Source: Rhizaria sp. SCN 62-66
Lineage: Eukaryota > Rhizaria, unplaced
Assembly (NCBI GenBank): GCA_001724265.1
Contig: MEDY01000014.1
Coordinates: 124,001-188,000, forward strand
Length of the DNA stretch: 64,000 nt
Direction: 5' to 3'
A program made the translations under genes and the position numbers. The notes under the pieces are model-generated. The model was not told the DNA's origin and made no database searches. It saw only the letters and a program-made list of their open reading frames with translations. Below, piece after piece: positions 39,281 through 48,922 of the stretch; positions within the stretch are counted from its first letter, which is position 1, and each line of letters opens with the position of its first letter.

Positions 39281-42200
39281 TTAGTAACCGCGGCGCATCT
39301 CGTGCCGATGCGCAGCGCTGTCGCCGAGCGCGGCGGCAATCCGGCTCTCAAGCAGTTGCGCTTGCCTGCGCAGCACAGCTTCATCCCTCCGCGCTGCCTC
39401 GGCCTCTGCCGCAGCGGCGTCGCGCAGCTCGCGCTCGCCGACAGCAGACCCGTCGCCAGTGCGGACTTGCGCGCGCGCGCCCTCGGCCGCAGCGCCCCAC
39501 ACGAGCCGCTCCACGCCAAGGAGATGCTGCGACTGCGCTAGCTGCGCTGCAGCGCGCTGCCGCTCGCGCCGCAACGCCTCCACGCGCGCGCTCACCGCGG
39601 CCGCTTCGCCGTGCCCGCTGCCGCCGCGTCCCGATGACAGCGCGTCGTCGTAGGTTGGCAACGCATCGCCGCGCTCAGCAGTGTCCAGCGCGGCAGCGGC
39701 GCGCGCCAGAGCCCGTCGCGCGCTAGCCTGCTCGCGGCGCGCACGGTGCACATCGTTCAGCACAGACGCTACCGTGGAGTCAACGCCCGCTAGGACGGCA
39801 ACCTGGCGCGCACGATGGAGCTCCCGTGCGCCGCGTTGTTCCGCTTGAGACTCAGCGTCCTCAGCGTCATCGGTTGCGTCAATATACGATCCATCATCAG
39901 CTGCTTGGGCGTTGAGAAGCGCGGAAATGCGGTGCGCAATGTCACCGCTTGTGGCTGCAGCAGCGGCTGCGGCGGCCGTGGTGACGGCGCCGGGCGCGCG
40001 AACGGCGGCGAACTGGCCCTTCGGAAAGCAGCCGAGCCCCAGTCCCATCGTGCCATCAGCCCGACTCATCGTCGCGCTCACGGGGCGGCGCGCGGGGGCA
40101 AGCGGACCGCGCCGCAGCCGCACTTGCGCCCGCTTAAGCTCATCATCGAGCTCGTCAGCCAGCACGCGCGCCGCCGCGACTGCCCGCGCCAACGCTTCGG
40201 GCTCAGCCTCCGGCGCACATGGCTCGCCCGCGGCTGCGGTGGCTGCAGCGGCAGCGGCTGCAGCGCGCGGCATACCTGGCCACAGGGGCAGTCCGTGTCG
40301 CCGCTGCCACGCCTCGGCAGCGCGCAGTCCCGCGCCTAACGCCGCGCCAGCGCGCGCCTCAGCCGCCGCGCGTCCGCGCCCAATTGCTGTGCTTACATCG
40401 GACGCCGGAGCAGCGTGCGCCTCACGTGGTCCGCGCGCCGTGGCCCACCGCGGCGCAGCTGCTACAAGCGCTGCGTTCTCGGCGCGGCCCTCACGGCGCT
40501 CGCATGCTTCGTCGCGCGCGCGCGCACGTGCGATAGCTTCTGCCCGGGCTGAGGCGGGGCGCGCGCGCGCGGCTGCGGCGTCAGCAATCGCGGCAACGTC
40601 TTCCTGTCCACGCAGCAGCAGCGCTAGCGCCTGCGCTTGGAAGGCGTCGGCCTCGAGGGCTGCGGCTGTTACGGCCTGCGGGGCGCGCGCGCGCTCAGCG
40701 GCCGCGACGGCCCGGGCAGCGGCAGCGCGGGCGGCGACGACAGCAGGCGCAGGCTCTGGCGGCGTGACGGGTGACTGGAAGAGATAGTCAGACGCAGGGC
40801 GCAGCGCGACCGCTGCGACAGCGCGCGCCAAAGCTAGTGCGGCGACGGGCGCCACGCGCCACGCAGTAACGGCCGCGATCCACGGCGAGTGCGCCGGCTG
40901 GTGCGCAGAAAGAGGCGTCGCGCCACCAGCGCCGGCAGCTCCCCGAGGTGCCGGCCCTGGATCGCGGGTGGACAGCGCGAGCCGCGCGCGGACGGCAACT
41001 TCGCGTCTCTGCACAGTCGCAATGCCGCTGCCGGGCGCAGAGTGCGGGAGCATCACTGCGGCCGCCAACGCGTCGCGCAGCGCAGGCTGGTGGCGCGCGA
41101 AAGTGCTCGAGCTGAGAGCAACTGTCAGCGAAAGGGGCAGCGCGTTCGTGACAGTAAGCACTGCGCCTATTGTTGCGGCACGTGCGACAGCATCGCTCAG
41201 CAGTGCGCCCGCTGCAGCCCGCGCGCGCGCTCGCGCCGCTGCGGCATCTGCAGCGGGCTCATCTGCGGGCGCAGCGAGCGCAAGGGGCGCCAACACGTGT
41301 TCCACTGCAGTCGCAAACGTTGCGACATCACCGCTGCGCCAAGCTGCCCACAGGCGCTGTAGGGCGCCACCAGGGTCCGTGTTGTCGGTGCGCGCAGGCG
41401 GATCGTCAAGAGCGCGGGCCAGTGCGCCTGGAGGCGGCGCCGGTGTCAGTGCAAGCACGGCAGCGTCGGCGTCGATGGCGGCCGCGGCGGCTATGCTTGG
41501 TGGCTCGCTAAATGCGCCTGCAGCAACGCTTGTGTTTGTCACGGCGGTTGTGGCGCTACGAGGTAGAGCGTTAAGCGATGCGCTGTGCAGCAATACCGCA
41601 CCGGATGCAAGGCCCGCAGCTGTTAGTTCACCCAACAGCTCCGATTGATCGTTCTTGAAATTGCTCACAGGAGCCAGGCAGAGGGTCACAAGCGGTGTGA
41701 TAGGCAGCGCACCGGGCGCGGATGCGAGCGCAAGCGGCGAGCAGTACTGTAACAAGTGCCCGGCGTGCGCCCGCAGAAACGCGTCGCGCGGGTCACCGTC
41801 AGCAGCAGAGGCCACTGGTGCAAGCGCGGCCGCTGGCAGCGGAACTACCAGGCCACGGCGCGCCGCAGACGTCAAGAAGCCACCAACGGCGCGCGCCGCG
41901 GCGTCGCCGCCGTCAGCAGCCTCAGATAAGCGCACAGGCACGCCCATCGCGCTGCTATGCAAACTCGCCGCAGCGGGGGCCAGCCCCGCAGTCGTCGTAG
42001 CAGGCAGCGCTGTCGGAGCTGCAGTCAATGCAGCGCCCGTATCTGTTGTCGTGACAGACGGCACTGTGACCTCAAGCCCCCCAGCAAGCACACGGCCACG
42101 TGCGCCGGCGGCATGGGGCCACGTAGCGTGCGGCGGCGCGTCGGCAGCGCAGGGCACGCCGTCGGTAAGCGCGGCAGCGGACGACAGCGCAACGCCGTCG

Positions 42201-45200
42201 CGCAGTCGCGTGTACACAAGCGCGCCCGAAGCGTCCGATGACACGAGCAAGGTGGCGCCCGCTGCTAGGGCTTCCGCGGCAGCGCTGCCTGCCGTCAAGA
42301 TGGACGCGGGTCGGCCTTGCGAGAAAGAAAGCGCGACTACAGGCGCCGTGTGCGCACGCACAACGCAGTGCAGGCGTGCGCGGAATGCACCCGCACGGGG
42401 CTTGAAGTTATCAGCAACTGTGGCGCCAACTTGCACCACCGTCACGACGCATGGGCTCAGCGCGGAGCCAACAGTGAGCGTTGAGGCGGCACCGCCAGAG
42501 GGGCCAGCACCAGGCAGCGCCTGCGGCAGCCGGTGCGCAAGACCCAGCGCGTAAAGCTGCCGCAGCGCGCCGTCACCGCGACTCGGCGTTTGCTCACTCG
42601 TGCGAGGTGCGGGCGCGAGTGCAGAGAGCAGAAGCTCTGCGCCCGGGGGCTGCCAGTCAGCAGCGCGGGTGGCGACTGCGAGAAAGCAGCCGCACGGCGA
42701 CAGCGCCAGTGCACCAATGCCCAGTCCCAAATCCGCCAGCACAGGTACAGCAGCACGTACGGCCGCCAATGGAACAACATTTTTCTTATCAGCGTTGCGT
42801 CGATCATCATCCTCGCATGGGTTTCCTGCGTCAGAGTCTGAGTCGGAGAGATCCTTCAGATTGAGCTCTGTCACCCCAGGTCTGCCGCCCGCACCACGCA
42901 ACAGCACTGCCGGCTCAGCGGGCGGGCGTAGGCCTTGCAGCGGTGTAATGTCGTCGCTGCGCCGAGCGCTATTTAGTCCAAACGCGGTCGCTGCCGAGCC
43001 TTCACGCAACATCGGTAAAGGTGACCCACTTGAATTCAATGAGCCCGCGCGCGACAGCAACCGCGGCTGTAGCAGCTCACTTGCGGAGAATGCCGACGGC
43101 GCGTTAGCCCTCTCGCGCGCAACAACAACGTGAAGCTCCTGCAGCAACACTCGCTGCAGCGCGCTCTGTCGCGCCCATGCAGCCCACGCCACACGTTCAC
43201 GCGGCCCACACACAAGTTGCGGCAACGAAAAGGCCAACAGCGGTTGCAGCGCTGGCAAAGATAACAACGCAATCTGTCCACTGGCAAGTCCAACTGCAAG
43301 GCAGTCGCGCCGTAAGCGATTCGATCCGTTGCTACCAGGCGGCGTGTTCGAAACAATCAACGCACCAGCGACCGCTGCAGTTGCGGCAGCAGGCAAGAGC
43401 GCGCCACGCGGCAGCGTTGCGAGTGTGGACGAGTCAAGAAGCTCCACGTGCGTCCACGCCGGCACTGGCTCCGAGATCTTAGTCTCGTCCGCAAGAGGCA
43501 CGACTGTCTCGCGAGCAAAGCGCGGGTTGAAGCTGACCGTAAGCAGAGCAGCAAGCGGGAGAGTAGGGTGTGGGGCCAGCGCCGCCACACGCATCGCAGA
43601 CGACACACACGGCAACGGCTTCTCTGCATGTGCGCTCGCAACCGCGGACGCAGGGAAGAGCGGCGTGAGCGCGCCTGTGGCAGGAGACAGCAAGTGCAAG
43701 CGCCCACCTGCGGAGCCCACCACAAACGCGCCTGGCACATGTACGCGCGCAGCCGCAGCCCAAGTGCGCGTACTAGCGCCGCCGCGAAGGTTCGCAAGCT
43801 GGGGCGGCGGCGCAGGCAGAGACACAGCTTCCGAGTGTGCACCCAAATGCGTGATCGATGCCACGCACGCAAGCGAGGTCCGCGCACACAGACATCCACT
43901 CAGCGCAGCAGCTGCGTCCTTCGTATCAGTGCTGCCCTTGTTGGAGTCATCGCCAGCAAGCGTGGCAACGGCCTCAGCACGCACACACAGCGCCGCGGCA
44001 ACGTCGAACGCGGCTACAGGCTCCAGCACCCAGCCCTTGCGCGCGCCCGCCGCAGCCGCAGCGGGGCCCGCTGCGCGCAGTTGCCAGAGCACAATACGGC
44101 CGTCAGCGCCCGCGGACGCAAATCCATGCGGCGCGGCAGCTAGTGCAGTGACGGGGCAGTGTGCGTCTTTTGTGTCGAACCCGTGCTGGTTTTGCGTGTG
44201 AGTGTGGGCGTAGGCGTACGCGTGCGCAAGCACAGTGTGGACGCAGCGGCCGCGGCGCCACAGGTGCAACCGTCCCCACGCGTCGCCCACCACCGCTACC
44301 GCGGGCTCGCCGTCGTCATCAGAGGCCGTCGCCGTCGAAGCCGCAGCAAAGGGCGCAGAAGGGTGGAACGCGGACCGCGCAGTGCGGACAGTGCGAGCAC
44401 CCTCAGGCGCGGCAGAAACTAACGCGGACTCGCCGCGCGCGGGGCGGACAGCAGCAGGCGGGCGCGCGCGCGAAATCACGAGCAATGCAGTCGCGAGCGG
44501 AGCGCCCCAGGGCAGCGCAGCGAGCGCGCGCGCAGCGGCGGGGCTCATCGTCGCCGCGTGCGCCGCAGAGTAGGCCGCATACAGGTCATCGTTGCCGACG
44601 GCAGCGCTGTCGCCGCCAGGCAGGGGCGTGGCTGTCGCCGCGGTCGAAAACAGCGACTGCTTGCGGCGCAGCGCGGCCGAGCGAGCCTGCGACATCGGTG
44701 TGGCGCTTCCAGGGGAGGTCATCGGTGTGCCTACGAGCGGACTGGCGGGGAACGCGCCGAGTTCGCCAGGCCCGCGCATCGGCGTCAGCGGCACGCGCAA
44801 CGGGGTGGGAGCGCCAGAGCCAAACACGGGCGTTGGCGCCCACCGCGGCGTTGAAGGCACTGTCGATCCCGAAAGTGGTGTCGCAGGCACACGCGGCCGC
44901 TGCGCAAAGGGGCTCGAGGGCTCCCACTCTGTCGCGCCATCAGCGGTCGAGACAGTATCAGCTGGGGTGGTGCCTTCGTTTATCGGCGAGTCGCCACAGC
45001 TGCACACGCCGGGGCGCGCAACAGGCGGCGGCGCGGGTGCGGCGGCGGCGCTCACGGTCACCACAGGTCCTGCCACGTCGATGGCGCGCACAGCGCCACC
45101 CGCAGAGGTGAGTGTGAGCGCGCATCGCACCACACGCGCCGGAGAGCCGCCTCTGGCAGCAGAAACTGACGCAGTGGCGTTTTCCGATGCAGCTGTGAAC

Positions 45201-48200
45201 TCAACGCCCGTGACAGGTTCGCCGCCAAGTGCGACCGCGGCCTCAAGCGAGCAAAAGGGCCCATCCTGCGCGGGCGGTGGCGGCGGCGCACCGGGGGCAA
45301 GGCGTTGCGGCAGAGTAAGTGAACGCGGGCGCAGACGGTAGAGCAATAAGTACCACTCTTTGACTGGCTCGCAGCCCGCAACAGCGGCCGCGCATGACAT
45401 GCCTTCAAGCGCCGCGCCGCGCGCCTCGTTTTCCGCCGCCATGGCAGCGGCGGTAGAGCCAGTGGCTCGCCCACCGCACTTTTCACACGGCGCGGGGGCT
45501 GCAGCGCCGTGTCTGCTCGGAGCACGCGCCGGGTCGCGCAGCCAGTACTCGTCGCTTTGCAGCGCTGTGAAACACTCACTGCGCACAGAGACGCCAGCGG
45601 CGTCGGTGCGGCGGTCAGCGCGGTACGGCTGCCATCCGCTGCGGCGGCGCAACTCGGCCCACAATCCGCTAGAACCGGGCCCACCAGCGGCCGCGGCCGC
45701 CGCGCCACCGTCGTAGTCGACCGCGACGCAGTCCGTGCGCACTGCAGCGGCGCTGGCGGCGGCAACGGGCCCGCAGCGCGCGCAGCCGCTCTCGTGCACG
45801 CACGAGCGGCGCTGTGAGGGCGGCGGCAGAGCGGGCGCGCGCAGCTGCGGGCGCAGCGTTCCGGTCGCAGCGTCGGTCTCCGCGCGCGACCCCTCAGGCA
45901 CTGACGCGGAGGATGCTGCAACGGGGGCAGCGGCGGTGGAAAGCACTGCTGGATGCGGCAGCAGCGGTGACACTGCTGCAGCGACTGTATTGTCTGTTTT
46001 AGTGGCAGCCGCAGCGGTGGTGGAGCAGGGGCAGGCGTAGCCGTGCGCTGTGACGCCTCCAGCCCACGCCGCAGCGAGCGCCTCCGTGGCTGCGGCCTCT
46101 GCCGCCGCAGCGGCCGCAGGCGAAATCGCGCGCGCCGGCTGCTGCGACGGCGCAAGCGTCGCCAGCAGCGCCAGTCCGCCGCGAGCGTCAAGCGCCCACT
46201 GTTCCCCGCCCTCAGGCTCCTCGTCAAGCTGTGCCGCAGCCGCGGCCACAGCAGCGGCGCAGCCGGACGGCACGAGCGTAACGCCCTGGCTGCCGCGCGC
46301 GCGGGGCGGGGCGGCGACCGGCAGGCCGCCAAACCGGTACCCCACAACAGCCAGCAGCACTGGAGGCTCGGAGTCCGCAGCGTCGCTGTCAGCGGCTGTG
46401 GCGGCCGGCAGCGGTGCGCTCGCCACGACGCGTGTAGCGTAGTGCAATGGCAACGGCATCGTGCACTGCGCCCACCCCACGGCCGCAACAGGGCCCGGCC
46501 CGACTCCTCCGCCGCCGCGGCCGCTGCTTTTGCTGACTTCGGCGACGGCTGTGACGGCGACGGCCGTGCGCAGCGAGTCGGGACACCACAGCCGCAGCTC
46601 CGCGGCCAGCGGCAGGAACGGGGTCGCCGCCCACCGCGCCAGCGCCAGCGGCGACAGCGCCGGCGGTCCGGCCGCACCGGCGCCGCCATTGGTGCCAGGG
46701 TTCCTCACGGCGCCAGCAGCAGGCCGCAGCGGAGCGCTCACGGCAGCGTACAGACCCGCGATGTACGCAGCGCCGTCCGCGATTAGGGCAGCAGCGGCTG
46801 GTGCAGCAGTCGACGGTGGCGGCGACGACTGCACGCGCAGCGCTGCGTAATGCGCGGGCTCGGGCAGCGGCGGCAACGCGGCGCCGGAGGACGCGCCTAC
46901 AGCCGCAGCGGTCGCACCGGTGCCTGTGCGCGTCTGCGCGTCCGCCAGTGCCGCGAGCGTCTCCAGCAGCGCGCGCCCGTGCAGCGCAGCGGCGCACACG
47001 CCCGCGCATGCAGCGCAGTCCACTGCAGCGGGCGTGCCGGGTGCGGTGCCAGCGAGCGCGGCTGCGGCGCCTGTGAGCGTGGCTGCGATGGCTGCAGCGG
47101 GACAGCGCGCGTCCGCACCGCCCAATCTCGCGACGGTTGTAAGAGCGGCGTCGTGCGCACAGGCGACGCACACGCGCGAGAGGTTCACTGCGCGACGCCG
47201 CGCAACGGAGACAACGAGCGAGCCCGCGGGAAGCGCGTCTGTCGCCCCCGCGTTCACGTCAGAGTCTGCGCTGCGAGTGCCCGCAACGGTCAATGAAGAG
47301 CGTGGTGATGAGGCTGTGGCGCGGCGAGGAATCGTGGCCATCGTGGTAACGTTGTCGCCGTGGCCGCGGTACCAGTGCTGCTGCGGGGCGCCGTTGCGCG
47401 CGGCTGTCACCGCGACGTCGACAGCCGCCGCTGCCCCGCGCCAATTCGCGCCGCCAGCCGTGTCGTTGCTGTTGGCGTCGGTGGGCGACACGGTGAGATA
47501 AAGCGGTAGACTCAGACGCACGACAGCGCGCCCCGCGGCAAACAGCAGCCTGCGCAGCGCCGTCGCGCCCCACGCCTCGCCGGAGAGCGCGTCGCTGTTG
47601 CTGTTGCGGTCAGCCGGAGGCAGTGGGTGACTGGCGAGGGCGACAACGCCTGCGTCGAGGATCGTGGCGCACGAGGGCGCGGAGACCACGGCGACGGGCG
47701 CGACGGCCGCGCCGCCATAAGCTGCAACACCGCCGCCAAGCGCAGCCACGGGACCAGCTACCGCCGCGTCGCTGAGCAGAAAGGCGTCGGTGGTCGTCGT
47801 GGAGCGGCTCGCGAATGGGAAGCGCGCCGGCAATGTTGCAGTCGCGATAGGTTCTCCCGCGACCGCGGCTGCGACAAACTCGGGGACGTGGTGCGCTGGA
47901 AGCACGAAAGGCACTGCTGCGGCAGAAGGCGCGGCCGCAGCGCCGGCAGCGAGCCGGTATGCGCCCAGACGCGGGCCGGCGACCGCGGGATCGAACGGCG
48001 GTCCACGCGCTGCTTCTCCAGCTGCAGGTATCAAGACGCCTGTATCGGGCACGGCGGCGTGAACACGCGCGACGGACTGCGGGGCAAACCCATTAGAGGA
48101 AGACTCCTCGTCGACAAAGTGGACAACGCGGCTGCGGTCGCGCTCACGGTCACGGCTGCGCGGTTCATCGCGGATACGACCATGTTCGCTGTCTCGAATT

Positions 48201-48445
48201 TGGTCAACGTTGCGGTTGCGAGCGCTGTAGTCGGGAGTGCGCGATGAGGTGGACTCAACATAGGCACTCTGCAGGCGGCGCGCAGAGCGCATGGTCTCAT
48301 CAAGGGCACGGGTATCTCGTGCAGGGAGCTGGGCACGGGGTGGTGAGCTGTGCTGCCGCGAAGACGACGTTTGCTGCGAGCGAACGGTTTCCGCCAGCGC
48401 CGGGTTCCCTCGCGACTTGCGGAGTGTGCCCTGCCACGATTGCAT
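39281..48445 (-). CDS. Giant 3054-residue protein with WD-like repeats and C-terminal coiled coil
   Basis: One uninterrupted frame of 9165 bases, ATG to TAA. The N-terminus is basic and Ser/Arg-rich (about 1-110, including an RDRERDRSR patch). It is followed by 800 residues of Ala-rich sequence with scattered Cys pairs (CVACAHD, CAACAGVC, CEKCGG). A Thr/Pro-rich patch with repeated TP sites lies at about 1160-1250. WD-like units are visible at about 1360-1480 (AVVGDAWGRLHLWRRG, GFASAGADGRIVLWQL) and again near 1570, 1850 and 2050, suggesting one or two degenerate propellers. The last 400 residues are Ala/Arg/Glu-rich and predicted coiled coil. I do not recognise the family. Large scaffold proteins of cilia or vesicle coats share this propeller plus helical layout, but that is only an analogy. 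Composition matches other genes. Confidence 0.75.
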   Translation of the reverse strand: MQSWQGTLRKSRGNPALAETVRSQQTSSSRQHSSPPRAQLPARDTRALDETMRSARRLQSAYVESTSSRTPDYSARNRNVDQIRDSEHGRIRDEPRSRDRERDRSRVVHFVDEESSSNGFAPQSVARVHAAVPDTGVLIPAAGEAARGPPFDPAVAGPRLGAYRLAAGAAAAPSAAAVPFVLPAHHVPEFVAAAVAGEPIATATLPARFPFASRSTTTTDAFLLSDAAVAGPVAALGGGVAAYGGAAVAPVAVVSAPSCATILDAGVVALASHPLPPADRNSNSDALSGEAWGATALRRLLFAAGRAVVRLSLPLYLTVSPTDANSNDTAGGANWRGAAAAVDVAVTAARNGAPQQHWYRGHGDNVTTMATIPRRATASSPRSSLTVAGTRSADSDVNAGATDALPAGSLVVSVARRRAVNLSRVCVACAHDAALTTVARLGGADARCPAAAIAATLTGAAAALAGTAPGTPAAVDCAACAGVCAAALHGRALLETLAALADAQTRTGTGATAAAVGASSGAALPPLPEPAHYAALRVQSSPPPSTAAPAAAALIADGAAYIAGLYAAVSAPLRPAAGAVRNPGTNGGAGAAGPPALSPLALARWAATPFLPLAAELRLWCPDSLRTAVAVTAVAEVSKSSGRGGGGVGPGPVAAVGWAQCTMPLPLHYATRVVASAPLPAATAADSDAADSEPPVLLAVVGYRFGGLPVAAPPRARGSQGVTLVPSGCAAAVAAAAAQLDEEPEGGEQWALDARGGLALLATLAPSQQPARAISPAAAAAAEAAATEALAAAWAGGVTAHGYACPCSTTAAAATKTDNTVAAAVSPLLPHPAVLSTAAAPVAASSASVPEGSRAETDAATGTLRPQLRAPALPPPSQRRSCVHESGCARCGPVAAASAAAVRTDCVAVDYDGGAAAAAAGGPGSSGLWAELRRRSGWQPYRADRRTDAAGVSVRSECFTALQSDEYWLRDPARAPSRHGAAAPAPCEKCGGRATGSTAAAMAAENEARGAALEGMSCAAAVAGCEPVKEWYLLLYRLRPRSLTLPQRLAPGAPPPPPAQDGPFCSLEAAVALGGEPVTGVEFTAASENATASVSAARGGSPARVVRCALTLTSAGGAVRAIDVAGPVVTVSAAAAPAPPPVARPGVCSCGDSPINEGTTPADTVSTADGATEWEPSSPFAQRPRVPATPLSGSTVPSTPRWAPTPVFGSGAPTPLRVPLTPMRGPGELGAFPASPLVGTPMTSPGSATPMSQARSAALRRKQSLFSTAATATPLPGGDSAAVGNDDLYAAYSAAHAATMSPAAARALAALPWGAPLATALLVISRARPPAAVRPARGESALVSAAPEGARTVRTARSAFHPSAPFAAASTATASDDDGEPAVAVVGDAWGRLHLWRRGRCVHTVLAHAYAYAHTHTQNQHGFDTKDAHCPVTALAAAPHGFASAGADGRIVLWQLRAAGPAAAAAGARKGWVLEPVAAFDVAAALCVRAEAVATLAGDDSNKGSTDTKDAAAALSGCLCARTSLACVASITHLGAHSEAVSLPAPPPQLANLRGGASTRTWAAAARVHVPGAFVVGSAGGRLHLLSPATGALTPLFPASAVASAHAEKPLPCVSSAMRVAALAPHPTLPLAALLTVSFNPRFARETVVPLADETKISEPVPAWTHVELLDSSTLATLPRGALLPAAATAAVAGALIVSNTPPGSNGSNRLRRDCLAVGLASGQIALLSLPALQPLLAFSLPQLVCGPRERVAWAAWARQSALQRVLLQELHVVVARERANAPSAFSASELLQPRLLSRAGSLNSSGSPLPMLREGSAATAFGLNSARRSDDITPLQGLRPPAEPAVLLRGAGGRPGVTELNLKDLSDSDSDAGNPCEDDDRRNADKKNVVPLAAVRAAVPVLADLGLGIGALALSPCGCFLAVATRAADWQPPGAELLLSALAPAPRTSEQTPSRGDGALRQLYALGLAHRLPQALPGAGPSGGAASTLTVGSALSPCVVTVVQVGATVADNFKPRAGAFRARLHCVVRAHTAPVVALSFSQGRPASILTAGSAAAEALAAGATLLVSSDASGALVYTRLRDGVALSSAAALTDGVPCAADAPPHATWPHAAGARGRVLAGGLEVTVPSVTTTDTGAALTAAPTALPATTTAGLAPAAASLHSSAMGVPVRLSEAADGGDAAARAVGGFLTSAARRGLVVPLPAAALAPVASAADGDPRDAFLRAHAGHLLQYCSPLALASAPGALPITPLVTLCLAPVSNFKNDQSELLGELTAAGLASGAVLLHSASLNALPRSATTAVTNTSVAAGAFSEPPSIAAAAAIDADAAVLALTPAPPPGALARALDDPPARTDNTDPGGALQRLWAAWRSGDVATFATAVEHVLAPLALAAPADEPAADAAAARARARAAAGALLSDAVARAATIGAVLTVTNALPLSLTVALSSSTFARHQPALRDALAAAVMLPHSAPGSGIATVQRREVAVRARLALSTRDPGPAPRGAAGAGGATPLSAHQPAHSPWIAAVTAWRVAPVAALALARAVAAVALRPASDYLFQSPVTPPEPAPAVVAARAAAARAVAAAERARAPQAVTAAALEADAFQAQALALLLRGQEDVAAIADAAAARARPASARAEAIARARARDEACERREGRAENAALVAAAPRWATARGPREAHAAPASDVSTAIGRGRAAAEARAGAALGAGLRAAEAWQRRHGLPLWPGMPRAAAAAAAATAAAGEPCAPEAEPEALARAVAAARVLADELDDELKRAQVRLRRGPLAPARRPVSATMSRADGTMGLGLGCFPKGQFAAVRAPGAVTTAAAAAAAATSGDIAHRISALLNAQAADDGSYIDATDDAEDAESQAEQRGARELHRARQVAVLAGVDSTVASVLNDVHRARREQASARRALARAAAALDTAERGDALPTYDDALSSGRGGSGHGEAAAVSARVEALRRERQRAAAQLAQSQHLLGVERLVWGAAAEGARAQVRTGDGSAVGERELRDAAAAEAEAARRDEAVLRRQAQLLESRIAAALGDSAAHRHEMRRGY

Positions 48446-48922
48446 CGTAGCAAAGCGAAATCAGTGTAACTGTGCAATTACTTCTAAATAAGTGCCCCGT
48501 AACTTTAGTTTAGCTTCCGGGTATGTGTGCCAGGCTGAGGTTGTAGCTTGCGATAAGCTAGCGACCCACACCAGCATTGAGAGATCGAAAAAGAGGTGGT
48601 TGTACATGTAAGAAAGTACCATAGAAAGTATTATTAGCAACAAATATATAAAACCATTATTTAAATGATATATTCAAATGGGTAGTTCAGCGACGGAAAC
48701 TGCACCGAGTTTCAGGCTCAAGCAATAAGGAGAAAAACGGTCATGTTCCTACAGGCAGAGCGCTGAAAGCGACAGAAACAGAACTCCGGAGTTTTCAGGA
48801 ATAAGACAGGTCACGTTACAATTAAAGTCTGTGTATGCGGTTTAAACCAAGTCATTTATATACATTCAAACCCACCGAACTGAGGAAATACATCATACTT
48901 ACACTGAGTACAAGTCCCGCGC
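48446..48922. other. Intergenic spacer, 477 bp
   Basis: AT-rich spacer between two minus-strand genes, holding the promoter of the giant gene and the 3' UTR of the WD40-PH gene. Nothing else is recognised. Confidence 0.55.
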
